64,000 nt of DNA from the NCBI RefSeq assembly GCF_000189635.1, contig NW_002476537.1:1-64000 (forward strand). Reading direction: 5' to 3'. A program made the translations under genes and the position numbers. Positions 11,161 through 24,726 of the stretch are shown here, one piece after another. Numbering within the stretch: position 1 is the stretch's first letter; each line of letters begins with the position of its first letter. Under the pieces are notes generated by a model. That model made no database searches and was not told where the DNA came from. It saw nothing but the letters and a program-made list of their open reading frames with translations. This DNA comes from Tetrahymena thermophila SB210 (lineage: Eukaryota; Ciliophora; Oligohymenophorea; Hymenostomatida; Tetrahymenidae).

Positions 11161-12449
11161 TATTTTACAAAAAGAATTATCACCGCTACTTATTTATCAA
11201 CCCAATTAGACGGATTTAATTTCTAACTTTAAAGTAAGTCTTGTTAGATTCTATAAGTAATTTGATTTTCATTTCTATTACATTATTTTACATTTTTTAT
11301 AAATTATTGTTAAATTTGCAAGAAGCTAAAAAGATGTATTTTAATATTCCTAAGTTATCACCGAAGTTATTATGCCACGCTTAAAAAGAAATAATTTTAT
11401 TAAAATTTAGGTGTTTTCATCACTTTATAAAATTTAAAGTAAATTATTTTGAAGATAAATAATAATAAAAAAATGAACTTCGTGATGAAGAGAATTGCAA
11501 TTTATAGTATAAAAAATTAATGATTTATTTAATTAACACTGTACTATTACAAAATTTCAAAACTATATTGCATGTGAAGAATTACAATTAAAAAATTCTT
11601 GAGTTACATTTTACAAATGATTTGAATAAATAAATAATTAATTTTGCCTTCAAGCTTTTTAAGAATTTTTACTTGTCTTTAACAGACTTTTTTATAATCT
11701 ATTAAGCAATACAAGAGAAAAAATAAATACTGTCATGAAAAAAAAGATTTTAAAAAATTTGCAAAAATTAGATGAAATTTTTTTGATTATTAACTTTCAA
11801 AATGAGTGAATTATTATACATTTATTACATATTTGAAAAATAAATTTAATTTAAAATTGTGGTAAAATAAATAGAAGATGTTTTTAGAGACTTTATGCTT
11901 AATTTTATATTGATAAGTAAATTATATGAATGTTACTCTACCAATTAATTTTAGACTTGAGAAATAAATAATATTATGACAAAATTTATTAATTTAATTA
12001 ATCATCATTTAATATACTAAAATTAACCTGATACTATTTATTTAGTTATACTTTCGTTACGATAGTTACTAGTAATCATTAAGTAAGTTTTAAAAAAAAC
12101 AAAGAAATTTTTAAAAATGTATTGGAAACTGAAATATTTTTTCAAAAAATAAATAATTTTCTTTTCTACCCATCTGAATATTTAAATTCTCTTTTTGAGA
12201 CTTTTATTTAAAAAAGACTAGATTTAAAAACTTTTATTTAAGCTTTAAAGTAAATTTTAAGTATGTTTATATAACTAAACAAGTAATTAAAAAATTTTAA
12301 TGGCCTAATTTTAATTAAATAGAAATGAAAAAATTTTAATAAAGGCAAATATATTAGAAAGAATTTTATAAATAGATCGATTGCAATAAAGTAAATTTTT
12401 TTATAACATTTAATTAAAAAAGTAAATTTTAAATAAAGAATTAAAAAGA
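11161..12449. other. 5' flank of antigen copy 2
   Basis: AT-rich with no gene seen. It is partly alignable with the 7200-8061 flank of copy 1 (for example the gctactta/tatcaaccc block near 11183-11205 and the gaatttttac..gtct block near 11655-11680). The last 100 bases before the start codon, which run into a near-identical aagaATGaaatct context, are the most likely place for shared promoter elements. No specific factor site can be named. Confidence 0.4.
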
Positions 12450-13757
12450 ATGAAATCTATAAAACCGATATTATACTTGCTATTAGTAAATTAAATATTT
12501 ACTATTGGTTTGGATGTTACTTGTTCTGATACAACCTGTACTACTCCAGGAGCATGTGGGGCTCCACCTACTGTTCCTTCAGGTTTAAGCTGGTAGAATA
12601 GTTCGACAAACGGAAAATGCGCTATAAGTAACTGCCCTGCAAGTGGTACTGATTCCGGACTTATTGGTGCCACTGATCTTTTTTGTTAATCTTGTCCAGG
12701 TACTGAAAAAGATTCAATTAAAGCCGTACACGCTAATGCAGCTTAGACAGCTTGCGTGGCATCACTTGATACTTGTGGAAAGAACAGACCTCCTAATTCA
12801 TGGGGTGATAATGACTGTTTAACTTGCTTTGGTGCCTCTTTGCGATATGCTAGAGCAGATTAAACAGGTTGCCAAGCTACTATACCCAATAATTATGGTA
12901 ATGATATTACTTGTTCTTCTACTCTTCCTTGGTCATGTGATGCTAGAGGAGGATGTCCATAAGTTCCCACTTTTCCAATAAATTTAAAATGGGATAATGG
13001 AAGTACAAATGGAAAATGCAAAATTTATGATTGCCCCCCAGATGGTACTAATTCAGGACTTGTTGGTGCTTCAGATCTATTCTGCCAATCTTGTCCAGGT
13101 ACTTCTAAAGGATCTTTGAAAGCTGTATTCGCTAATGAAGAAATGACTGGCTGTGCTGCTTCTTCTTTTCCTTGTATAGATAGTAAGAGACCTGGTAATT
13201 CTTGGACAAACGCTGACTGCCTTGCCTGCTTTGGTCCAACTAAGCAATATGGTTAAATTGATGGAACAGGTTGTGAAGCTACTCCTCCTCCTGCAAACCC
13301 TGGTGCTGATGTTACTTGTGGAAATGGACCTGTAAATTGTCCAGATAGTGGAGTCTGCAGCAAACCTCCTACAGGTTTAAAATGGTAGATTGGTTCAGTA
13401 TATGGAAAATGCTCTATTAGAGCTTGCCCCTTAAACGGTACAGATTCAGGTGTTTAAGGTGCATCCGATCTCTTCTGTCAATCTTGCCCAGGTACTTCTA
13501 AAGGTTCAATTAAAGCTGTGCACGCAAATTTTGATATGACTGCATGTGTTGCTTCTTAATATACTTGCGATATTGGCAGACCTTCTTTTACTTGGACAGA
13601 TAGTGAATGCCTTGCTTGTTTTGGTTAAACTAAAAATAAGGCTACTAAGGATGGTAGCGAGTGTTATTCTGCACCATCTACTCCTTAAATAATGACTTCT
13701 AGCTCATAGATAATTTTTATTTCAACAATTATCTTTATATTATCAATGCTTTTTTGA
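12450..13757 (+). CDS. Immobilization-antigen-like GPI-anchored surface protein, copy 2 (435 aa)
   Basis: A single exon from ATG 12450 to TGA 13755, with Gln encoded by many TAA/TAG codons. The signal peptide (MKSIKPILYLLLV...) is nearly identical to copy 1. Three cysteine-rich repeats have cores near residues 72 (A-T-D-L-F-C-Q-S-C-P-G-T), 205 and 334. Cysteine positions match copy 1 throughout, while the residues between them differ widely (for example S-L-R-Y-A-R-A-D-Q against S-L-Q-Y-A-R-T-D-K). It ends in a hydrophobic tail (I-I-F-I-S-T-I-I-F-I-L-S-M-L-F) after a Thr/Ser-rich linker, consistent with a GPI anchor. It lies 3.1 kb after copy 1 in the same orientation, with related flanks, so it arose by tandem duplication. 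Likely a cell-surface coat antigen; whether the two copies are expressed alternately cannot be seen from sequence. Confidence 0.9.
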
Positions 13758-14850
13758 TTTAATTAGAGCTTATTTTAAATATATAATTCTAATTTTATAT
13801 AATTTGTTTGTATTAAGAAAGCCAATTTAATTTTTAATATCTTTAAATAAAATACATTTTTTTTCGTTCTTTAAATATAAATTACCTAATTAGTTATATC
13901 GTTTAAGGATAAAAAAGTGTAAAAAAAACAAAAATTGGATTCAAGTTTATTCAGAAATGGTTATGATTGTTTTATTAAAAGTAGGGGAAAATAGCATTTT
14001 TTTCAATAATACCTAAATTTGAAGATATTGAAATATATTTTAAAAGGTACTGTCTAAAAAATATTAAGCATTTATTTAATTAATAGATATTTAGAGAAAT
14101 TGAATTCTTGAATATTTTTAATCTAAAAAATATAATTTATCGCTCTTAATGCATTTTAAATACTACTAACTGTTCGTTAATAATAGCATGGTTATGGTTG
14201 AACATATTTTAAATAATTATAAAATATTTAAGCGAGTTTTTTTACAAAAAATTATTTAAAATACCCGTCTTAATCAACAGTTTGGAAGGTACATATTAAT
14301 AAATTTATAGCTATTATCAGAAAATTATTTCTTGAGTTAGAAATATACACATTAGTAGAATAATAAATTTTATTTAATATAATATAAAAATTATTAAAAT
14401 AAATAAAAATACTAACTAAATATGTATGTATTTCTTACTCACAAAACAATTATCCTATTAGAATAGCTAGCTAGCTATCTATCTATAGTTGTATGAGATT
14501 CTTCTTTCCAAAAAATAAATATAATGCCCCAGGCCCACACAGGCATATTAATCTGAAATATTTATTATACAGTCAGTAACAGGGATGGGAACAGTAAAAA
14601 TTGATTAGAAATCACATAAAATTAATATATCTGATTTGACTGATTTTCAAAATAAGTAGTTTCTAGAAAATTATTAATAATTTCGAATAAGCAAGCAATC
14701 AATCTATTACATAATTATTTATTCTTTTATCTTACATAATTATTTGTTCTTTTAATTAAAAATTTTCATATTATCAATTATAAAACTCATCTCTTCATAA
14801 AATATAAAAAATAAATATTTGCAAAATTTAATATTAAATAAAAAATAACT
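13758..14850. other. Intergenic, no gene seen
   Basis: AT-rich. The first 300 bases resemble the 3' flank of antigen copy 1. A short microsatellite-like stretch (agctagctagctatctatctat) lies near 14465-14486. Nothing else was recognised. Confidence 0.5.
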
Positions 14851-16891
14851 ATGACAAACAAAAATAACTATTTTAAAAACCTTGAAGAAGTAATCATCAT
14901 TTACATTCACTTAACTAAAACTTATTTTTTTTAATAAAAAAAGTTTTACAACTCTTCATTATCGTCTCTCATTGATCCCTAAATTAGTATCAAGTAATTA
15001 ATTTTAACACAATAAATTCAAATAAAACTTTAATAATATGATTGATATAAGTCATACATAATATTAAGACATTCCTATTTTTTGTTATTCTTTCGTATTT
15101 AAAATGTTTAATATCATTTTTTTTATTTTTTAATATTTTATTTTTCTAAATAATGATTAAAAATATACTAAAAGCGCAAAATAGATTGGAATAGAGGATG
15201 CCTAAAAATTGAGCTCTGCTATTTCTAAGTGCACTAATCTCTCAACTTTGACCTTATATCTTCGGTAAAAACATTTAATACCTAAAATAAAATTATTTAA
15301 TTACTTTTTAATTAATTTACTCATTAATTTACCAAATAAAATAATATTTTATTTAAGTGAAAGGTTTTTTTAAAGATATAAATGCTCTAAATTTCATTTT
15401 TTATTTTAATAATCCATTTAATTAATATGTTCTAAGTTGCCTTTAAGTTATTTAAAAAATTATTTTTCTTTCTTGCTTTTTTAATTTTAACAAACTAATT
15501 TAATTAATAATTTTTATTTTATAAATTATTAATTTAAAGTGGAAGTTTTGTTGATGATTAGCTTTCATAAATTTTAAGCCCTACTTTGTAAAACTGCAGC
15601 AGTCTCTTAAACTTAAAGCTAGACTTCTTGTAAAAATAATTCATTCATCTCTCAATAATTATGTTATTTAAAATCAAGATAACTAACTCTTTTTATTTAT
15701 TTATTTTAATTAATTTAATTTGAAGTAAATTTAACAATTAATTTTAAATAAATAAATACTGGATATTGGATATAATAACTATCATCTTCTATTTTTATCA
15801 AAACTAAAATCAAATTTATAACATTAAAAGCAACAATAATATTGGAGATAAAGGTTTAGCAAGCTTATGTTCTGCTTTTGATTACTGCACTAATCTACAG
15901 AATCTAAGAATTGATCTCTCGTAAATATTTTTTTCGTTTTTTAATCAGTTTCTTTTATAAATTTGCCTGATAAAAAATATTTTATTTATTGAAAAAAAAT
16001 AAAGCTTTTTTAAAAAAATTTTAATATTTTTTTTAGCTTTCTTGATTGCTTTTTTTCTTAATTTAATAATTTAATTAATATATAAAAAGAAACAATAATA
16101 TTGGATCAAAGGGCGCTTTACACTTAGGCTAGTCTATAGTAAAATGCAAAAATCTTTAATTTTTAAACCTTGATCTCTAGTAAAATTATTATTTATTTAT
16201 TTATTAAAGATATTTGATTTGTTTTGAATTTATTAAAATTTAATTAATAATGCTAAATTAATTCTTTATTAAAATGATTAAAAATAATATTTTTAAATTT
16301 TCGCTTAATTTTACAAAATAATTTTTTTGCAATATTATTCATTAAATAATTTATTTTTACAAATTAAAAGTGGAAACAAAATAGGAACAAAAGGTGTTTA
16401 AGATTTAGGATTAGCACTAACGAACCTCTATAAACTCTAACATTTAGCTATTGATTTATAGTAAAACCATATATATATATATTTTTCAAATATAGATTAA
16501 TAAAATTTTTAAAAGTTAAAACAATATTGGATCATTAGGTGCCTCACATTTAGGCTCTGCTTTAATGAGATTTGAAAATCTAGAAATTTTAACCCTAAAT
16601 TTAAAGTAAAAATTGTTTAATGCTTAATAATTCTTCTTAATGATATTTAATTTAATTTTATTAAACGATTATTTCTTGCTATTTCATTAAAATAATATTT
16701 ATTTTTCTCTTTTTTTATCTTGCTTTATTTTTACCATGCATAATAAAAAAATATAAAACCATTTTTTATGATTTTTAAATAATAGTTCTAATTAAGTTAG
16801 TGAGATACCATAATAGCAATTCAAAAATAAAACAAACAAAATCAAGAGATTAGTTTTCTAAGCTATCAGTTTTGACTAACAGGTTAATTGA
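14851..16891 (+). CDS. LRR gene D: RNI-like leucine-rich-repeat protein, 244 aa, 9 exons
   Basis: Exons: 14851-14889, 14944-14993, 15175-15264, 15540-15629, 15831-15920, 16090-16179, 16371-16460, 16516-16605, 16786-16891. They total 735 nt, or 245 codons with TGA at 16889. Exon 1 encodes MTNKNNYFKNLEE (phase 0 end), almost the same as gene B. Exon 2 encodes FYNSSLSSLIDPQISI- (phase 0 to 2). Six 90-nt exons follow, each one LRR with the I-G-x-x-G-A-x-x-L-x-x-A-L core. The last exon carries K-I-K-R-L-V-F. All introns are GT...AG and internal ones are phase 2. Repeats and introns are more diverged from each other than in A and B, so this is an older family member. Function unknown; a protein-binding solenoid is inferred. 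Confidence 0.82.
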
Positions 16892-18734
16892 TTAGTTTAT
16901 AGCTTGAACAGTTTTAGAATGACTATTTTCACAATTTTAATTAAAAGTATAGTAAGAAAACCATCTATTAGTTTTAAAAAATTTTATTGAAATTTATTAT
17001 TAACATTCACTTTAATAAATGTATTCAAATAAATAAATCGTTACAATTATTAAATTTATTTTTTAAATTTTAATTTTTTTAGAATTTTTGTTAAAAATTT
17101 AAGTTTTTTCTCATTTTTGACTTTACAATATGTATTTAACGCTGCAATTAATTACTTGGAATGATTTGTTTTTAATATCAGATTTGAATTTAGAAATAAT
17201 TCAGTTAATATTAAAATGAGGCAATTTTTTTATTAAATTTCAATAAAATCTGAATTAAACTAAATTTCATATAAAATCAAACAAAACTCAAGAATTTTCC
17301 TTAACAAATAAATTTCATTATTTTTTTAATAGCTTTGATAAGTATTTAAATAAACTAAATGATGATGCATTTTATTGTTTTAGATTTTAGATTTTTAATG
17401 TCTTTCTTATACCATAAATAAAAGAAATAATAAATTTTTCAAACGAATTAAATTATTATTTTTAATTATCATTAGAAAAATTCAAATCTTTTATCTAAAG
17501 ATTCTTTTTAGATTTTTGTATCATATACCAAAATATTAATATTTATCATTAAAGGCTTATTAAAAGTAATACAAAAATATCAACGAATATGTTATTGTCC
17601 CCATAAAAATAATTAAAAATCTCATTTCTTCTAAATTGAAGCCATTCCAAACTAAACATTTTCGTCAATATGAAATGAAATATTTTTAGCCATATAAATC
17701 TTATCATAAAAGCATATTTTTAAAATAAAATATCCAATTTTTTTTGCGAGGTAGCCATATAAATACTAATTTATTTATGATAAAGTATTATCATTTTAAA
17801 TAAATATCTAATAGTGTAAAAGTTATCATTTTATATATAAAAAACTATGATTCAAACAATTTTTAAACTATCTCTATAAAAATTAAAGTTTTATAATAGA
17901 TTTACATTAAATTTTCCATTTTGATTATCAATTTAGTAGTTTAGATTTTATAAAAACTATGCAGCAAATTTTAAAATGAGAAAGATTTATTATGAAAATA
18001 TTCAAGTAATTAAACTCACGCACGAATTCGATTTATCATAAAAATAAAATATTTAAATTAGAAGTAGAAATCATTTGGATTTATAATTAATGAAATAACA
18101 ATTTTTAAATTAGTTTTCAAAGTCTTCAAAATATAAAGAAGCATTTTAAAAATGAGCGCTAAACAAAAGCTTGATTAGAGGTATATAAAATAATCTTTAG
18201 ATCAAAAATTAAAGTTTAATAAGGTGTACAATAGAGGAATAATAGATAAATGCTTTATTAATATCAAGCAATATAAATAAGTTTTAAAATATTGTGAATA
18301 GTAACTTTAATTAATGCATATTTTAAAGTATTTGTATGAAGTAGTATGTTTGCTTATTTTATTATTGTGTTTGTTTTTTATTAGATTTTTCAATTAGTTT
18401 TTTTATTCGTTAATTTTTTTTTAATTAGTTTAAATATTTTCATTTGTTTATTTAATTTAAATTTGATTTTTTTATTTGATTTATTTATTTGTTTTTTCTT
18501 TTTTTCAGTTGATGTTATTTGATTTTCTTAAATTTTTAAAAAATTAGATTAGATTAGATATGCTGTAGTTAAGATTTATAAAAATTGCTGTAGTTTTTTA
18601 AAATTATTTGCTGTAGTTTTTAAAATTATTTCTGTAGTTTTAATTTGCTATTATTTATTTGTCTCCATCTCCATTTATTTATTTATTTTCCTAGTATTTT
18701 ATAACAATATTTTTTATATATTTCTCAATTAAAC
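16892..18734. other. Intergenic, no convincing gene
   Basis: AT-rich sequence. An open frame at 18152-18466 (TGA-only stop, 104 aa) has a plausible hydrophilic start but a Phe/Leu-rich end typical of non-coding AT-rich DNA, so it was not called. Three spaced copies of a gctgtagtt motif occur at 18561-18640. Confidence 0.4.
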
Positions 18735-19157
18735 ATGCGTGATTTTTTTAAAATGTTTTCTACATTTGGTTTTTTTAAATGTTTTCCTTCATTTTTGTTT
18801 TTTTTTTTAGAGTCGCTATACGAAGAAAAGGATCTCCAGCGTGGGATGAGCTTGGAGATTTTCGAGATGCAGACGGAAGTATTAGAATAGATATATTTGT
18901 TGCTAAATTTCCGGGAGAGGTTTGAATGCATGGACATCCGGGAAGTTTTTGCGATTTGCAATGTATAATTTTCAGACTCACATCGATTTTTTCGCTTCCA
19001 TGCCTCAAATTTATATACCAACCGCCGAAGAAGTGGTTAAATTTAAAAACTATTTTAATTTTTATTCATAAACTATTTAGCATTTCTATTCTTAATAAAT
19101 CCTGTCTTGTTGGTCTCTTTAAGACGTTTACCGCATATCTTATTTCAATTAATTTGA
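18735..19157 (+). other. GC-richer island with open frames on both strands; possible gene fragment
   Basis: Within 18811-19030 G+C rises to roughly 43%, about twice that of the surroundings. Three readings stay open across it. The + frame from ATG 18735 to TGA 19155 gives 140 aa, with the middle part M-S-L-E-I-F-E-M-Q-T-E-V. A second + frame encodes A-W-D-E-L-G-D-F-R-D-A-D-G-S and stops at TGA 18922. Two minus-strand frames lie at about 18725-19021. I do not recognise any of them, and the frame cannot be decided. The t-rich tract ending in ag at 18809-18810 could be a 3' splice site, so this may be one exon of an unidentified gene, an acquired fragment or a transposon relic. Confidence 0.35.
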
Positions 19158-22100
19158 AAAAGATCTAAACAGACTTAATTTTTTTGTATTTAATTTAATT
19201 ATGAAAAAAGCAAACAAATTCTTCCCTTTTCTTAATTTCGTTAAAACAAACAAGCATTCATTTCCCCAAATAAAATTTTCTATTTAAAAATTGATATTTT
19301 GATTTATTTTAAATGTACTGCCATTATTTATTTTATTTGAACTATGAATACTTAATTTAATATTATATTTAAGATTTTGAATATGTTTTTTGTATTGCTT
19401 TAATTTATTTAAAGAATTCGACATCAAAATATAAACATGTTTTTGGTTAATTGCTTGAAACATCCGCAAAGTGTTTTATAAAATTGATTTGATAATATGA
19501 AATAGATATGTTAATTAGAATTAATAAGGAAAATAGATTAAAAAAATGTTAAGTAATTAGAATTTATTATACCTAGAACTAAATTAATTATAAATTATTA
19601 AAGCAGGATAACTTAAGCATTAGCAATCATTAGATGAGCGTTGAAAATTAATTATTAGTGGAAATCAATCGATAAAATATAAATAAAATTGACCAATAAT
19701 TTATAAAATAGATTATAAAAGGCGATTCATTGTTTATTAAATGCATTAAATTTAAAAAAAATTAATTTTGTTAATTATAAAAACATGCATGTCTAAACCA
19801 AATCCATTAATTTCTATCTATTTAATTTAACTAAGTTACTATATTTAAATATTTTATAACCCAATTATTTTGGAATTTTCTTCTTTTCAGTATTCTTTTT
19901 ATGTATTCAAATTAATTATCAGTAAAAAGCGTGAGTAGAAGATTGTGCATGAATAAATTTTTATTTTTTTGTCAGTAGATTTGAATTGAGGTCATTTTAT
20001 ATTTGAATTTTTTAATTGTACAATTTATTTTTTTATTGTTTTTAGTTAATTGTTTACTTATTTAAAACAAGAGTTGATGATTTGCATTATCTCAATCTAT
20101 TTTATTCAGCTAAAATAAATAATTTAGCAAAGATTAGTATAACATTTAAATGATAGCCGCTCACTAAATGATAAATGTAAAGACCTTAGATTTAATCAAA
20201 ATTGTTTTTAAATTTAAATTTTTCTAGACAAATCTTTGCTTAAATACTCAAAATAATGAAACTATTTGAGTTTTAAATGAAAATGAATATGAATTCCTTA
20301 AAATACTAAGCTTCTTACTCTTAAATTTATCTTAGAGAGCTTGAAATTGTCGTAAGAATTAAATAGAATAGATTTATTATAAAAAATTAAATATAACAAA
20401 ATTAGGGCTAGCGTGAATAATGTTCATAAGATTTAAATAGTTGTATGTTATAGAGAGAGAGTAATTGTATGAAAACATGAAGTTTTAAGAAATAAATTTG
20501 TTAAGCTTTAGTGAATTTTTTATGTGAATTTAATGATCAGTATACATAAAATACAAAGAACAACAAGATCATTAGATTTTTAATTGTTAATATATTTTTT
20601 TAAAATATATTTGAGTATTTGAATAACATTTTTTCGAGTGTAGGCCAAATATTTTCATTGGTTCCAATTGTTGATGCTTTGAGAATTTAATTTTAGATAG
20701 ATTTAACGCTAAAATATTTTTTGTAATATTTTATTTAAAACATAATGGTCCCCCTAAATATTGCTAGAATACAATTAATTGAAATTTTCAAGTGGAAGTA
20801 TTCAACCAATAATTTTTGTGGGTTAAATAGAAGATGGAATTTTTGGAAAAGAGATTTAAGAATTTTAAAAAAACAACTTTTGTTTTAAATAGAAAATAGA
20901 AGATTTAGAGAAAAAATAAAATTTAGAATAAAATGACATATCATAAATATTAATTTATAATTGCCCTTACTTAGAAAAATAAAGTGTGTTATATTCAGAA
21001 TAAATTTATATTTATTTGTTTAATAAATTTTTGATTGTTAATTAATAAATAAATTATGACTTACAACTAAAACATACCCGTTAGCAACAAAGTTAATTAA
21101 AATTATAATTGTATTCAGCCATCTGAAATTATCAGAATTTAAACTAAGTTGTTAAACCTAAATTCAGGTAAATATCAAATCAAAATTTTTATTATCAAAC
21201 TACAATAAAGAATTAATTATTAATCTTATATACATACATGTACATATATGTTGCATCTATTTCTATCTACACGCATGTTATATTTCAAAATTTACAGCAA
21301 AAAAGACTCTATATTATTGTCTTTATATAATAAACATCAAATTGTTTAAAATAACTATGGTGATTTGCGTTAAATGTGTGATAATAATTTAAAAATATTA
21401 TTGTTCTGTATTAAACATATAAATATTACTATTTTATTTTATTTTAAGCGAATAAATAAAACTTAAACAATCCCAAGTAAAACTAAAATATATTTAATTT
21501 TATAAAGATCTTAAAAGCATGAGCGTTTTCATTTTTAATATTTTTAAATAAAATTTAAGCTTTTTTGTATTATATTTGATGAAAGCTCTTGAGATATTTT
21601 TCATACTTATCTTATTTACTTACACGAATGAGATACTGCTTATAAAAGGTATTTCAATGATCTAATTATAAAGGTTATGGCTTCTAAAAAAGACTTTACA
21701 TGATATTTAGATTAATTCTAATTAAATAAAGATACTTAATTAAGTTTCTTTGTTTGATGTAATTAAACATGCATTAAATCCACTAAAGAATTGATAAATT
21801 GAAAATCTTTAGCTTGCAAATACTTATTATACTTAATCTATGATATTTTAGCGAGAAAAAACAAGCAATACCAAAAAGCATTCAAAATTAACAAAAATAA
21901 AAATTACTTCATTAAGGTTTTAGACAATTTTTATTTATTGTAAATATTTTAGCCTCGTTTATTCAATACAAGAAAATATCCAAGAAAATATCGATATTTC
22001 AATAGAGAAACTGTTATTCTCGATACTTACTTAATCACAAAGCCTTTAAAATCAATTATTTAATTTGTGCTAGGTGAATACTAATTAATCCCACTCAGAC

Positions 22101-23100
22101 TTAGGAACAATAAGCTTATATTTGATATTAAACAAGAGTAAATATTCATTTCTTAAACACAAGCTGACCAGCTTATTCGAATCTTGTAATTAATCAGAAA
22201 GAAAGAAAGTGATAAAAAGTAAATGTATATGAAAAATCTTAATCACATATTACTAAGACTTAAAAAGTATCTAAAAGAGCCATTCAAGATTAACTAAAAT
22301 CTTTTGAGAAAAATAATGCAAAACTAGAGTAAAAATACTTAATCTATTATACACTGCTTACATAATTTTCATGTAAATGTAAATGTGAATTAATAATTAA
22401 AACTAGTTTTCCAGTCTGCTCTGATTATAATTTGATAAGAAAAAAGTAATCTTTTTCTTAAATGAGTAAATTTATCTGAAATGGCTATATTGATTAGCTT
22501 TGTCAATATATTATTTAATATTCTTACTGTCTTTCTTTTATTGAATTTCTGTGTTTACATGTTTGTGTCTTATTTTTTCGATCATTTAAATTAATAGTGT
22601 ATAATTAAAATGCTTAGCCTTGAAACTATTAATAAATAATTGACTAGTTGACTGCTTAGATAAATTAATTAAGTAATTGTGCATTCATATTTGGTATGGT
22701 AATATATGGTGAATTATCCATTTGTTACAAACTTTATTTTAATCAAATCAATTTTTAATTAATTATTAATTTTTCTCACTCTATACTTCTCTCTCTCTCT
22801 TTATGGGGTGGGAATTAAAATCATTAAAAGTTTTAAATAAACAAATCAATCAATCAATCAATAAATTAATTTAATTAAGCTAGTTAATGAGATTGTAAAA
22901 CTTTCTATTTCTCTTCCTTTACTTCTTATTTTCTTGAAACAAAATTTTTTGGACATTAAAATTAAATGCGAAGCAGTGAAATTTTTTATAAATTAAACAA
23001 TCAAACAAAGATTAAGTAAAAATAAGAAAAAAGGGTATAATAAATCCATTTTACAATTCATTTTATCTTCTTGGATCAAAACATATCAGAAATTATTTCA
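19158..23100. other. Long intergenic region, no gene seen
   Basis: About 3.9 kb of AT-rich DNA with no coding frame I could support. It contains small simple repeats: gagagaga near 20452, tctctctctctc near 22789, and atcaatcaatcaatca near 22846. The last 150 bases are the 5' flank of the gene at 23101. Confidence 0.5.
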
Positions 23101-24726
23101 ATGCTTCTTTCAAACTCTGCAATTTATTTTGATGAGTCTAGCTTGAGTATGCAAATGAGCAACAATACCAGTGTTGCTTTGAATGTCTCCTAATCCAGTT
23201 TACAAAACACTATTGTTAAATAAACTAGTATGATTTCTTGTTAATCAGAAACTTAAGTTTACTTGAAATCAGAATCTAAGAAAAATTTAAAACCTCTTCC
23301 CAAGCAAAAATCCAGAATCCGTAAATCCAAAAAGGTTTCTGATGAGAAAATTGTCAGCAAAGAATTTGAATTCAAAGAGCTTGACAAGGAAGAGTTCATT
23401 GAAGAAGCTAACAACAATCTTCACTATGACAATAAAACCATCAATATCAGCCATCTTTTTGGTGATATTTCTCTTGGTGCAATCACCAAGGACGCCAATA
23501 ACTTTGCTCATTCCAGCATCAAGTAGGGTTCTTCTAACAGCATTAAGTCTGTTTTTTGCCAAAATAAAAAGGTAGATAAAATATAACTTTTGAAATCTTA
23601 ATTCTCAAACCCAGTAAAAACACAAGACAACTGCTTCTTTGAAAGCTCCGAGTCTCTTGACATCGAGGGCAAAAGTGAAGGAAATTGTAACGGGACTTCA
23701 TCAACAAACAGCAGTAATAATTCAAATAATTTCTCTTTCTTATAAATTGAATTCGAATCTCTCTAAGAGACCTCAAGCAATTTCTACTGCGCTGCCTAAG
23801 CTGTAGAAAACTGCCCTTCTACCTAGGAAGACAAACTATAAAACAGCAAAATAAGCTCTTAATTAGTATAGGCTCAAGAGCCCGTCAATTAAATCATTAA
23901 TCACATGATCGAAACTGACAATTTCATTCAATAAAACTACTCATAATACGACATTTATTCTGAAAGAAAGAGAAATTTTGACAGCTAAGTCTAAAATATA
24001 ATCTAAAACCAATCAAAAAATGATTCAACTCCTTTCTTTTACATTAAAACATTTGCTAACTACAAGTCAAAAAGTGTTGAAAACAAAGAAATTGGCTACT
24101 CTAGAGAATTGCTAAATCTCTTAAAGTTGAATAAAAACACCCATGAATTCATAAACTTCGCATTAAGAAACGACATCCCTGAAATATTCGGTGTTAACTT
24201 CAATTAATTCCTCAGTTTATATTTCTTAGAAAATTTAATTAATGGCTCTTCTACTCAATACACAGACAAGTAATTCTGTGACAACATTCTCTCGTTTGAC
24301 GAAATCTAAATTCCTGCTAAACTTAGCCTCCAAAAAATAAATATTCCCTTCCAAAGTCAAGTAGATCCTAACCTGCAATTTATTGATAACTTTGTAACAA
24401 TAATAAAAATTTCTATAGATTCCTAAGTAAAAAGCTAAATTGCATCCCTCCGTTGTAAATTACAAAAAAGATAATCTTTCCGCTACAGAACTCTTTTCCC
24501 AACAATGCAAAAACGCAAATAAAAAATTGACAAATTTTTCAAAAACTAACAATCCTAATTGAAAATCAGTCAATATCTCTATATCCAAAATTTTTTAGAA
24601 AAATTCTACCCCAAGTAGCTCAATAGAATTGAAAACGAATTAAACATAATTAAAAATGATCTTGAAGCCAACAAATCAAACAAAACAGTTATTAACAATC
24701 TCCTCGATCACATCATAAAGATATGA
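23101..24726 (+). CDS. Hypothetical protein, 541 aa, Ser/Asn/Gln-rich with a helical C-terminus
   Basis: A single-exon frame from ATG 23101 to TGA 24724 with many TAA/TAG Gln codons. Codon use is richer in C and G at third positions than the flanks, which supports coding. Residues 1 to about 60 are Ser/Gln-rich. A basic Lys patch follows (K-P-L-P-K-Q-K-S-R-I-R-K-S-K-K, about 61-79), then an acidic stretch (E-F-K-E-L-D-K-E-E-F). Residues 160-300 are low-complexity Ser/Asn/Gln. From about 320 onward the sequence is ordered and helical (Y-S-R-E-L-L-N-L-L-K-L, L-S-L-Y-F-L-E-N-L), with a basic Lys/Arg/Gln segment near 440-480 and a coiled-coil-like end (N-R-I-E-N-E-L-N-I-I-K-N-D-L-E). No signal peptide or membrane segment. 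I do not recognise a family; the basic and acidic patches would suit a nuclear or scaffold protein, but that is only a guess. Confidence 0.85.

Noticed and set aside
18152..18466. 104-aa open frame starting M-S-A-K-Q-K-L
   Set aside because: The first half looks plausible, but the second half is Phe/Leu/Ile-rich spacer-like sequence and no splice partner was found.
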